From Thalassotalea sp. (GTDB taxonomy: Bacteria; Pseudomonadota; Gammaproteobacteria; Enterobacterales; Alteromonadaceae), in assembly GCA_029237915.1 (NCBI GenBank), contig JAQWHD010000036.1, positions 50,949 through 114,948 of the forward strand: DNA of 64,000 bases, in the 5' to 3' direction. A program made the position numbers and the translations under genes. Numbering within the stretch: the first letter of the stretch is position 1; each line of letters opens with the position of its first letter. A model generated the notes under the pieces. The model made no database searches. It saw only the letters and a list, made by a program, of their open reading frames with translations, and was not told where the DNA came from. Shown piece after piece: positions 35,253-43,244 of the stretch.

Positions 35253-35929
35253 TACAGTGCTTTTCCTGGTGGTTTTGCTGCTGATTTAGCTGGATTGCTT
35301 ACTGTCTTAATTTCGATGCGCTGGTTTTTATCTAAAGCGTAACTTGGTATTTCATAATAGCGTTTACCTTGTGGCGGCAGCGGGAAACCCGCTTGATGAT
35401 TAAGCCACTGCCAACCAATGCCATCAGGATTACCGCCATAACTTGGTGGTGATAACATGGCTTCAAAAATATAAGTGAGTAGGGTAGAGATCCAATTTTC
35501 TCCGGCGCGAGATTTGCTGATAGCGCGCAATGATGCTTCTTTTTGCTCGGTTGTTAGTTCTAAAAAGTCAGCTTTTTCTTTACCTTGTGTGTAACCATTT
35601 AACCAACCAACGCCTTTACTAATAAATTCTTTCTCTGCTTGCTCTACTGGTTGTGAGGTTACTAGGTTGTATAAATAATGAATGACTTGTAGCTCGCGAG
35701 CACCAGGGCCAGTAGTCGAACTTGGTAGTAAGTGTTGTAGTACCGCATCCAAGCTTTTCCATGGCTCAATATTGATATCGGCTAATTCAATTTTAGCCTG
35801 GGCCACTGCTGTTGTAGGGATTGCCGTAGCTGCTGTTGCCATAGCCGCCGATTTTAAAAAGTTGCGACGTGATAAGCGCGTCTTTAAACAGCTTGGAGTT
35901 TGATAATTAGTATCAAAAAATGAATTCAT
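35252..35929 (-). CDS. Gluconate 2-dehydrogenase subunit 3 family protein with Tat signal
   Basis: 225 residues. The twin-arginine signal SRRNFLKSAAMATAATAIP lies at about residues 20-40, followed by a helical domain typical of the small subunit of flavin-dependent gluconate/sorbitol dehydrogenases (QVIHYLYNLVTSQPVEQAE, GNPDGIGWQWLNHQAGFP). It escorts the GMC subunit across the membrane. It stands between the thioredoxin-like gene (18 bases) and the GMC gene (overlapping). Confidence 0.87.
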   Translation of the reverse strand: MNSFFDTNYQTPSCLKTRLSRRNFLKSAAMATAATAIPTTAVAQAKIELADINIEPWKSLDAVLQHLLPSSTTGPGARELQVIHYLYNLVTSQPVEQAEKEFISKGVGWLNGYTQGKEKADFLELTTEQKEASLRAISKSRAGENWISTLLTYIFEAMLSPPSYGGNPDGIGWQWLNHQAGFPLPPQGKRYYEIPSYALDKNQRIEIKTVSNPAKSAAKPPGKAL

Positions 35930-35947
35930 CTATGGGTATCCTTGATA

Positions 35948-36526
35948 CTAGTCCGTAGTTGTATTGTTACTTACTTTGTTTTTAATTTTTTGCTGTTTAG
36001 CTAAATTAATGTCGTTATTAGCAAACTGCCATTCTTCAATAAAGTTTAACCATTGCTCTCTTGAATAAGAGCCAGAGCGCAAGAAATCAGCGGTATCTTT
36101 AGATAATAACACTTTGCCTTTGGCTGTCGACACGTACATGTGTGGGTAGCCAAGTACCGGAGGTAAGCCTTTCATAAATGCTGCATTTTCATTGGCATCA
36201 CTAACACTTACTTTGAGTAAAACAAAATTAGCATGTAAGGCTTGATAGATGTCTGGATTTTGTTCTAAAAAGGCATCAATTTTTTGACACCAAGTACACC
36301 AATTACCACCGATTTCGATTAGCACATTACGGTTGCTCGTGGTGGCCGAGCTAATCGCTGCTGAGGCATCTTGGAAAGGGTCACTTTGTTCGCTGTATAT
36401 TTTACTATATGCAGGTAAATTAGCTGAAAACGTCTGCTGACTTTGTTGTGCATGACTTTGTGTTTGCACTAAAGATGCAAAGCCGATAACGGAAAATAGC
36501 AATGCTTTTGTAAGGGTATTTTTCAT
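35948..36526 (-). CDS. Exported thioredoxin-fold protein
   Basis: 192 residues from the ATG at 36526; the frame extends to a TTG at 36559. The signal peptide is MKNTLTKALLFSVIGFASL, cleaved near QSHA. The redox motif is WCTWCQK (WCxWC type), with a cis-proline-like segment in LGYPHMYV. Proteins like this (thioredoxin_7/DsbD-gamma-like) reduce or oxidise periplasmic cysteines. It is first in the minus-strand unit with the dehydrogenase subunits and may help their maturation; that link is inference. Confidence 0.82.
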   Translation of the reverse strand: MKNTLTKALLFSVIGFASLVQTQSHAQQSQQTFSANLPAYSKIYSEQSDPFQDASAAISSATTSNRNVLIEIGGNWCTWCQKIDAFLEQNPDIYQALHANFVLLKVSVSDANENAAFMKGLPPVLGYPHMYVSTAKGKVLLSKDTADFLRSGSYSREQWLNFIEEWQFANNDINLAKQQKIKNKVSNNTTTD

Positions 36527-36685
36527 AATAGTTTTATCAATTGCCTTGGTACTTAACAAACATGACCTTGTAAGTATTAACTATATTTCAAGGTTAATGT
36601 TTTTAATAGTAATAAAAGTGCTGACTAAATTACATTTACGATGTTGATAACTGCTGACAGTAGTATATTTTTTTATCTAGCTTGG

Positions 36686-36691
36686 TATAAT
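36686..36691 (+). promoter_or_regulatory. Extended -10 promoter of rph-pyrE
   Basis: TATAAT preceded by TTGG (TGn extended -10), 38 bases before the rph ATG. No good -35 is visible at 17 bases, which is usual for extended -10 promoters. Confidence 0.55.
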
Positions 36692-36728
36692 GTCGCATCA
36701 AATTTTAGCTAAACCTTATAGGATACCT

Positions 36729-37442
36729 ATGCGTCCAAGTGGAAGAACTCCTGGTCAAATCCGTCCAGTAACAATAACTCGTCAATTTACAGCTCATGCT
36801 GAAGGCTCTGTTTTAATTGAATTTGGCGATACTAAAGTTATCTGTACTGCCACTGTTGAAGAAGGTGTTCCAAGATTTTTAAAAGGCAAAGGTCAAGGCT
36901 GGGTTACTGCTGAATACGGCATGCTACCTCGTTCTACTCATACGCGTATGCGCCGTGAAGCGGCAAGTGGTAAACAAAGTGGTCGTACTTTAGAGATCTC
37001 TCGTTTAATTGCTCGCTCTCTTCGAGCTGCAGTTGATTTAAAAGCGCTAGGCGAAAACATGATCACTATCGATTGTGATGTGATTCAAGCCGATGGCGGT
37101 ACTCGTACGGCATCAATTACTGGTGCATGTGTTGCATTAGTGGATGCATTAGATCATTTGCGTGCTAAAGGTGTGTTAAAAACCAACCCGCTTAAGCATA
37201 TGATTGCGGCAGTTTCTGTTGGTATGTACAAAGGCGTTGCCGTTGCCGATTTAGACTACCCAGAAGATTCTGCAGCTGAAACCGATATGAACGTTGTTAT
37301 GACTGATACAGGTAAGCTTATTGAAGTACAAGGTACAGCCGAAGAAGAACCGTTCAGCTTTGACGAAATGCAAGAAATGCTACAACTTGCAAAAGATGGT
37401 ATCAGTGAATTATTTGATGCGCAAAAAGCCGCATTAAGCTAA
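36729..37442 (+). CDS. rph: Ribonuclease PH
   Basis: 237 residues from the ATG at 36729, which has TAGGA seven bases upstream; a frame open from 36690 adds 13 residues that do not match the family. 3'-5' phosphorolytic exoribonuclease that trims tRNA 3' ends. [31 protein letters not shown] and the [17 protein letters not shown] phosphate-binding region are diagnostic. The gene is intact, unlike the frameshifted K-12 copy. It forms an operon with pyrE (24 bases apart). Confidence 0.97.
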   Translation: MRPSGRTPGQIRPVTITRQFTAHAEGSVLIEFGDTKVICTATVEEGVPRFLKGKGQGWVTAEYGMLPRSTHTRMRREAASGKQSGRTLEISRLIARSLRAAVDLKALGENMITIDCDVIQADGGTRTASITGACVALVDALDHLRAKGVLKTNPLKHMIAAVSVGMYKGVAVADLDYPEDSAAETDMNVVMTDTGKLIEVQGTAEEEPFSFDEMQEMLQLAKDGISELFDAQKAALS

Positions 37443-37466
37443 GAACAAGTTAAACAGGAAAGATAA

Positions 37467-38108
37467 ATGAAAGATTATCAACGCGAATTTATTGAGTTTG
37501 CTTTAGAGAAACAAGTATTACGTTTTGGCGAATTCACTTTAAAGTCAGGTCGTACTAGCCCTTACTTTTTCAATGCTGGGTTATTTAATACCGGTCGTGA
37601 TCTAGCTCGTTTAGGTCGTTTTTATGCTGCCGCATTAGCAGAATCAGGCATTGATTTTGATTTGTTATTTGGACCTGCCTACAAAGGTATCCCAATTGCT
37701 ACCACTACAGCGGTTGCTTTAGCCGATCATCATGATATGGATATGCCATATTGTTTTAACCGCAAAGAAGCTAAAACTCATGGTGAAGGTGGTTCTTTAG
37801 TTGGTTCTCCGCTTGCAGGTAAAGTTATGTTAGTTGATGACGTGATCACCGCTGGCACAGCAATTCGTGAATCAATGGAAATTATTAAGGCCCATGGCGC
37901 TGAGCTATCAGGTGTACTTATTGCACTTGATAGACAAGAAAAAGGCCAAGGCGAATTATCTGCAATTCAAGAAGTTGAACGCGACTTTAACACGGCAGTA
38001 ATTGCTATTGTTGGCTTAGGTGATGTAATTACTTACTTAGCTGATAAGCCAGAAATGCAGCAGCACTTAGAAAGTGTTAAAGCGTATAGAGCTCAATACG
38101 GCATCTAA
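37467..38108 (+). CDS. pyrE: Orotate phosphoribosyltransferase
   Basis: 213 residues, the length of E. coli PyrE. Converts orotate and PRPP to OMP in pyrimidine synthesis. PRPP loop [16 protein letters not shown]; also [16 protein letters not shown] and the flexible loop [12 protein letters not shown]. Downstream of rph as in enterobacteria; no attenuator hairpin is seen in the 24-base gap, so the E. coli-type pyrE attenuation appears absent. A strong terminator follows. Confidence 0.97.
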   Translation: MKDYQREFIEFALEKQVLRFGEFTLKSGRTSPYFFNAGLFNTGRDLARLGRFYAAALAESGIDFDLLFGPAYKGIPIATTTAVALADHHDMDMPYCFNRKEAKTHGEGGSLVGSPLAGKVMLVDDVITAGTAIRESMEIIKAHGAELSGVLIALDRQEKGQGELSAIQEVERDFNTAVIAIVGLGDVITYLADKPEMQQHLESVKAYRAQYGI

Positions 38109-38130
38109 GATGTAAAACATAAATTGTTAT

Positions 38131-38163
38131 AAAACCGCATAAGACAGTTATGCGGTTTTTTTG
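38131..38163 (+). terminator. Terminator of rph-pyrE
   Basis: A 12-bp perfect stem (AAAACCGCATAA / TTATGCGGTTTT, GACAG loop) with a run of T after it, 22 bases past the pyrE stop. Confidence 0.92.
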
Positions 38164-38207
38164 TGTCTATAGCAAAGCTAGGAAATCAGGGAGTTATAAA
38201 ATAAGGG

Positions 38208-38597
38208 CTATAGTGAAATCGTTTGCTTATTAAACATACTATAAGAATTTACTTTAACTGCTAACCAAGTAAATACTAATACGCCGCATAGATTTGCAGC
38301 TAAATCTAAAAAGCTAAAGGTACGAGTTGCAACAAATATTTGGTTAAATTCTTCAGCGCTACTAAGCATCAAAATGACTACCGCCCCGTGCTGGCTAATT
38401 AAGCTTTTGCCAAAACTACGAAATTTAAGGGCGAAATTCATCACGAAGGCAAGTAAGCCATACATAAAAAAGTGGCCCACTTTATCGCCAAAAGGGATCG
38501 AATTTTTTATACTTTCAACTAAAACATCTTCACCCGCATTGGCACGAGATTGCACAAAGCAAAGTAAAAACAAACCGAATATAGCTAAATATTTCAT
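38208..38597 (-). CDS. VanZ-like family membrane protein
   Basis: 129 residues with an N-terminal membrane segment and two or three further hydrophobic stretches. DKVGHFFMYGLLAFVMNFAL and TFSFLDLAANLCGVLVFTWLA carry the VanZ-like signature (the conserved D-x-x-x-H and the D-x-x-x-N). AGGA precedes the ATG. Function unknown outside teicoplanin resistance. Monocistronic, convergent with pyrE. Confidence 0.82.
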   Translation of the reverse strand: MKYLAIFGLFLLCFVQSRANAGEDVLVESIKNSIPFGDKVGHFFMYGLLAFVMNFALKFRSFGKSLISQHGAVVILMLSSAEEFNQIFVATRTFSFLDLAANLCGVLVFTWLAVKVNSYSMFNKQTISL

Positions 38598-38731
38598 GCA
38601 AATCCTATTGATAAAAATGGGGTGATTTAATAAGAATGCATGTTACAGCAATGTTAATGGCGATACTGTGACAGTTTGTTAAATGATATTTAACTTTGTA
38701 TTCACAAGTTTGCTATCTGTTTAACGAGTGT

Positions 38732-39061
38732 TTAGATAGATAAATGCGAGACCAGCTCTATTGCTTGCCCAATGCTTTTAGGTTGAATTTTTTCAATGCA
38801 GCATGTTGCTGAAATCGCGGCGTGAGACTGAATTAATTCAATAATATTTTCCAGCGTTGCATTTGCTAAAACAGGGCTAGTATCAAACTGCTCTTGGACA
38901 GCAGATAAACTGAAAACTTGCCCTGAACTGTCAATAAGTACGTCACGGTCGGTAAAGATATAGAGCAGCATTTCTTCATCGTTTTGCCAACTAAGTGCAG
39001 AGCTAATATAAATTAGCTCATCTTCGCCATCGTGCTTTATTATTGCCGGCCAGTGGATCAT
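38732..39061 (-). CDS. DUF4144-like small protein
   Basis: 109 residues, soluble. MIHWPAIIKHDGEDELIYI matches the small DUF4144 proteins of Vibrio/Shewanella relatives in my recollection; I cannot verify it. The start ATG overlaps the end of the MscS-like gene by 4 bases (ATGA), so it is translationally coupled to it. Function unknown. Confidence 0.65.
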   Translation of the reverse strand: MIHWPAIIKHDGEDELIYISSALSWQNDEEMLLYIFTDRDVLIDSSGQVFSLSAVQEQFDTSPVLANATLENIIELIQSHAAISATCCIEKIQPKSIGQAIELVSHLSI

Positions 39062-40215
39062 GGTTTGTTATCTGCCGCTTGTTTAGTATCAGCTACTTCA
39101 TCAGTGCTGTTATTCGTATCAGTCTTGTCAGCAATTAAGCTGTGACCAGGGAACTCTTTAATATAAACATCTTGTTTGGCGTATGGGATCTCAATATTGT
39201 GCTCAGCAAATTTCTTATAAATGGCACTGTTTAATTGATGAATAATGCGGCCCCTAAGTGCCGGTTCACTGATCCAGCCCATTAATTCGAAATCTAAACT
39301 TGAACCGCCAAATACTCGAAAACGCACAACGGGTTCAGGGAAATTGCAAAGATCGGCATTTTCTTTTGCTACATCCATTAATACCTTTTCAATTAAATCA
39401 ATATCACTACCATAGGCGGCGCCAACCTGTGCACGAATACGGTATTTGGTACTTGGCCCTCCTGATTCGTTAATGACTTTGGTATTACCCATGACCGAGT
39501 TAGGTACGGTAACTTCGATATTGTCACGCGTTAGAATTCGGGTACTACGTAGGCCAATATGGGTAACTTCCCCGCGTTCGCCACTGTCTAATACTATGTA
39601 ATCTTTGATCTTATAAGGAGCATCCGCCATGATAAAGACGCCTGAAAATAGATTGGCCAGCGTGTCTTTAGCGGCGAAACCAACAGCAATACCAACAATA
39701 CCGGCAGATGCTAGCCACGCCGACATATCGATATCCCATGAAGAAAAGATGTAGTAAATCGACAGCGTTAAAATGAGGATTAAGGCTAAATTTTCAAATA
39801 ATGGTAATGTTTGTGGGTGTACTACATGAAAATGTTTTTCAGTGGCTGACACTTTGCGCAAAATTATTTTGGTGATGCGTAAAATAAACAAAGTCCATAA
39901 CATCAACAACATGGTGTACAGTATTGGAAACATTATTGTCGACACTTGCTCGGGCAGAGCAATGACACTTGTAGCAATGGATATACCCATCACTAATATC
40001 GAGTAGAACAAAGGTTTGTGTAACAGCTCGACTAATTGATCATCAAAATCGGCACTAGTTTTGGCTGTCATGCGCTTAACATAGGCAATGACTATTTTGT
40101 CTAAAACCCAAGCGACTATCCAGGAGGCAAGTAAAATAACGGCCACATGCATGACTGGGTTATCACCAATGTGACTTAGATAATACTTAAGTTCAGCTTT
40201 CCATGTTTCCATCAT
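39058..40215 (-). CDS. MscS family mechanosensitive channel, longer paralogue
   Basis: 385 residues, about four or five membrane helices before the pore helix (IVGIAVGFAAKDTLANLFSGVFIMAD) and the beta domain (YIVLDSGERGEVTHIGLRSTRILTRDNIEVTVPNS). The C-terminal tail is Asp/Thr-rich. It belongs to the YnaI/YbdG-type MscS relatives rather than to MscS itself. Translation of the DUF4144-like gene depends on it by overlap. Confidence 0.87.
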   Translation of the reverse strand: MMETWKAELKYYLSHIGDNPVMHVAVILLASWIVAWVLDKIVIAYVKRMTAKTSADFDDQLVELLHKPLFYSILVMGISIATSVIALPEQVSTIMFPILYTMLLMLWTLFILRITKIILRKVSATEKHFHVVHPQTLPLFENLALILILTLSIYYIFSSWDIDMSAWLASAGIVGIAVGFAAKDTLANLFSGVFIMADAPYKIKDYIVLDSGERGEVTHIGLRSTRILTRDNIEVTVPNSVMGNTKVINESGGPSTKYRIRAQVGAAYGSDIDLIEKVLMDVAKENADLCNFPEPVVRFRVFGGSSLDFELMGWISEPALRGRIIHQLNSAIYKKFAEHNIEIPYAKQDVYIKEFPGHSLIADKTDTNNSTDEVADTKQAADNKP

Positions 40216-40250
40216 TTAACTAGACCTCGTTCTACTTAGTTATTGTTTTA

Positions 40251-41543
40251 TTAGTTTGTACTGAATAATGACTTATTTTGCGCTTTTTTACGACGTAGGT
40301 TTAATTTTGTATCATTAATCATGTGTTTAGCAAAGCAAGGTAGAACTTTTAAATTAGTATCTACTGCTTTGCTTTTAGATAAACGCATGATTTGTTGATA
40401 ATAAAAACTCACTGCGCCGACATTATTGATTGCTTTGATTAAGCTAATCGAACTGTTGTTTCCTAACCAACCATCACCTAATGTTAAGTTATTTTCAAAA
40501 TCATCAATACGGTCAACCGTTTGTTCAATCAGTTGCTCAGATATATTTGGCTGCGTACATAGTGGTCTTGCTAAACCAACCATATCAATTTCGCCACTAC
40601 TGATAGCTTGCTCCATAACATCACGACTCCTAAAGCCGCCAGTGATCATTAATGGCACATTTGCTGATGCTTTAATTGCCGCCGCATATTCTAAAAAGTA
40701 AGCTTCACGTCTGCGTGTACTTTCTCTTACTTCTGTTGCTTCAACGCCCATTAAAGACAGCTGTTCGTATGTACCACCAGAGATCTCTAATAAATCTATC
40801 GAGTCTTGTGCTAACCAGGACGCAACTTGTACGCAGTCTTCTAAACTAAACCCGCCTTTTTGAAAGTCCGCTGAATTTAATTTAACCGCCACTGGAAAGT
40901 CTGGGCCGACTGCTTTGCGAACGGCTTGAATTACTTTACGAGCAAAACGGGCGCGGTTTTCTAAACTGCCGCCCCACTGATCGGCACGTTGATTGGTTTT
41001 TGGTGATAAAAACTGACTAATTAAATAACCATGGGCACAATGCACTTGTACGCCGGTAAAGCCAGCTTCTTTAGCAAGAGCGGCTGTTGTTGCATAGCGC
41101 TCAATAATTTCGCCAATTTCAATTTGTGTTAATGCGCGAGGTTTTGAAAATGAACCAAGCATTTTTAAATGTACTTCAGAAGGAGATAGCGGTTGCTTGT
41201 TTACTAGGCTAGGGCATTGACGACCCGGATGACTGATCTGCATCCATAAATGGTTACCCGCTTCAGTGCCCGCTTTTGCCCATTGTTTAAAATTCTCTAA
41301 CGCCGAGTCATCTTCTAAAACAACATTGCCAGCACGCTCTAAGTATCGACGGTCAATCATCACATTGCCGGTAATATGCAAACCAGTGCGACCATGCGAC
41401 CATGTTTTATATAGTTGGTTATGTGCCAGAGTTGGCCTGTCAAGAGCATCTGCCAAGCCTTCGGTCATTGCACTTTTACCAAGACGATTGTTAATAGTTT
41501 GTCCACAAGGTAATACCAGTTCTTGTGCTAGAGGTGAAGTCAT
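40251..41543 (-). CDS. NADH:flavin oxidoreductase (old yellow enzyme family)
   Basis: 430 residues, FMN-binding TIM barrel. HCAHGYLISQFLSPKTNQRADQWGGSLENRARF carries the OYE active-site signature (interpreted in parts), and ITGGFRSRDVMEQAISSGEIDMVGLARPL the phosphate-binding end. An unusual C-terminal stretch ends in LNLRRKKAQNKSLFSTN. AGGAAC precedes the ATG. Such ene-reductases reduce enones; the natural substrate is unknown. Separated from bioH by 42 bases and perhaps in one transcript with it. Confidence 0.87.
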   Translation of the reverse strand: MTSPLAQELVLPCGQTINNRLGKSAMTEGLADALDRPTLAHNQLYKTWSHGRTGLHITGNVMIDRRYLERAGNVVLEDDSALENFKQWAKAGTEAGNHLWMQISHPGRQCPSLVNKQPLSPSEVHLKMLGSFSKPRALTQIEIGEIIERYATTAALAKEAGFTGVQVHCAHGYLISQFLSPKTNQRADQWGGSLENRARFARKVIQAVRKAVGPDFPVAVKLNSADFQKGGFSLEDCVQVASWLAQDSIDLLEISGGTYEQLSLMGVEATEVRESTRRREAYFLEYAAAIKASANVPLMITGGFRSRDVMEQAISSGEIDMVGLARPLCTQPNISEQLIEQTVDRIDDFENNLTLGDGWLGNNSSISLIKAINNVGAVSFYYQQIMRLSKSKAVDTNLKVLPCFAKHMINDTKLNLRRKKAQNKSLFSTN

Positions 41544-41585
41544 TTTTGTTCCTGAAGGCTATAAATATAGGTGGCTATGCTTAAG

Positions 41586-42374
41586 CTATTTACTAATAAC
41601 TTTACCAGTAATCCAATCACATAACACGGTATAAAATTCGTCAGCATGAGAAATAAAAGGCGCATGTGATGCTCGCTCAAAAGTATAACTATCAGCACTA
41701 GTAAATAACTTATCTACTTGCATAACAACGGCTTTAGGTACCAATGAATCTAAGCGTCCATACATTCTGAAAACTGGAATCGTTAAGGCCTGAACTTTGC
41801 TGCGTAGATCTACGGTTTCTAGAAGCGTTAATGAGTCATCTAAAGTTTGTGGACTAGGACTTGGGTGTTGGTTTATTAAGTTCTTTATTGCCTTTACATC
41901 TTGGCGAATACTTTCACTACCCATAGCTTGGATCTTTAAAAAGCTATTAATGGTTCTCTCAGCATTTTCTTTAAGTTGACCATGAAAATCTTTTAATATT
42001 TGTGGGTTAATACCAGGCCAGTTTTGCTCTTTAACAAAATATGGACTGCTGGTGATAGTAACTAAACCGAGTGCTTTGTCTTGGTGATGTAAGGCGATAT
42101 TGGTTGCTATTAAACCTCCTAATGACCAACCAATGATTAATGATTTCTCGGGTATAGCATTGGCGACCATCTGTGAAACATTCTCTAAGCTGTAATCGTC
42201 TAATGTGATATGGCTGTTTAAGCCGAAGCCGGGCATATCGATTAAAATTACTTGATAGCTTTGTGCCAAACGCTCACTCAAAGGTTGAAAAATACCACTG
42301 TTAAGGCCCCAACCATGAATAAGTACCAAAGGTATACCTTGGCCTTTAATTTGAATATTTAGAGATTCCTGCAT
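41586..42374 (-). CDS. bioH: Pimeloyl-ACP methyl ester carboxylesterase BioH-like
   Basis: 262-residue alpha/beta hydrolase. Catalytic Ser in GWSLGG, Asp in YGRLDSLVP, His in SHAPFISH; oxyanion loop HGWGLNSG. BioH releases pimeloyl-ACP from its methyl ester in biotin synthesis. Identity is supported by its divergence from comF, with nfuA beyond, the same cluster as in E. coli. The ATG lacks a strong ribosome site. Confidence 0.88.
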   Translation of the reverse strand: MQESLNIQIKGQGIPLVLIHGWGLNSGIFQPLSERLAQSYQVILIDMPGFGLNSHITLDDYSLENVSQMVANAIPEKSLIIGWSLGGLIATNIALHHQDKALGLVTITSSPYFVKEQNWPGINPQILKDFHGQLKENAERTINSFLKIQAMGSESIRQDVKAIKNLINQHPSPSPQTLDDSLTLLETVDLRSKVQALTIPVFRMYGRLDSLVPKAVVMQVDKLFTSADSYTFERASHAPFISHADEFYTVLCDWITGKVISK

Positions 42375-42472
42375 ATCTATTTTACTATTTATTACTCGTA
42401 AGCCATATTTCTATTTTATACTAAAATATATCAATTTATAGCAAGTTCACTAATTAACAATGGAATGTTTTT

Positions 42473-43243
42473 ATGGAACAACTAATACCTCGGGTAATTT
42501 CTCGTTTACGAAAATTAATAGCGACTAAATTATTAACTCAATTTAAGGGCGGGTCTCTTTGTGAGTTATGCCAGCAAAAATGCCAACAAGTCCCCCAACT
42601 AGCAAAGCAACAACCTGGTCAGCAATACTCACTTATTTGCAGCACCTGTAATGATGACTTACCACGTTTTGACTTAACTGACTGCCAAGCTAATTTGCTT
42701 AATGAGCCTAAAATCTATCACAGCTTAACCAAGATAAAATTTCAAAGCTTGTTAGCATTTGCTCCTTACCAATGGCCTTATAATTTGTGGATCACGCAAT
42801 TAAAGTATTCAGGCCGATTTGAAGTCGCCAATTTAATGGCAGGTTTATTTACTGAGCATTTACAGTTATCTTTGGCAAAAAAAAAGCTGCCACAGTTAAT
42901 TATTCCAGTGCCGCTGCATGCTTGGCGCCTTAAAAAAAGACAATACAACCAAGCGGCCTTACTCGCTTATGAATTGGCTAGGCAGTTAGGTTGTCTTTAT
43001 GATGAAAATTTAATTCAGCGTCAGAAAAATACCGTACCTCAGGTAGGCCAAAGTGGCGCAAGCAGGCGTAAAAATTTAAGGGGGGCGTTTACTTTAAATG
43101 CTGGTGTTGATTTACCAGATCATGTCGGAATTGTTGATGATGTGCTAACAACAGGGACTACGGTTAATGAAGTAGCTAAATTATTAACTCATCACGGTGT
43201 TAAAAAAATTACCGTGATGAGTATATGTATTGCGATCGTATAG
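42473..43243 (+). CDS. comF: ComF family protein (phosphoribosyltransferase fold)
   Basis: 256 residues. An N-terminal zinc-binding segment has Cys30/Cys33 and Cys56/Cys59, followed by a phosphoribosyltransferase domain with PRPP loop GIVDDVLTTGTTVNEV and the PVPLHAWRLKKRQYNQA signature. ComF/GntX proteins are needed for DNA uptake in several bacteria and are common next to bioH and nfuA. Convergent with the M14 peptidase gene, with a one-base gap. Confidence 0.9.
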   Translation: MEQLIPRVISRLRKLIATKLLTQFKGGSLCELCQQKCQQVPQLAKQQPGQQYSLICSTCNDDLPRFDLTDCQANLLNEPKIYHSLTKIKFQSLLAFAPYQWPYNLWITQLKYSGRFEVANLMAGLFTEHLQLSLAKKKLPQLIIPVPLHAWRLKKRQYNQAALLAYELARQLGCLYDENLIQRQKNTVPQVGQSGASRRKNLRGAFTLNAGVDLPDHVGIVDDVLTTGTTVNEVAKLLTHHGVKKITVMSICIAIV

Positions 43244-43244
43244 A

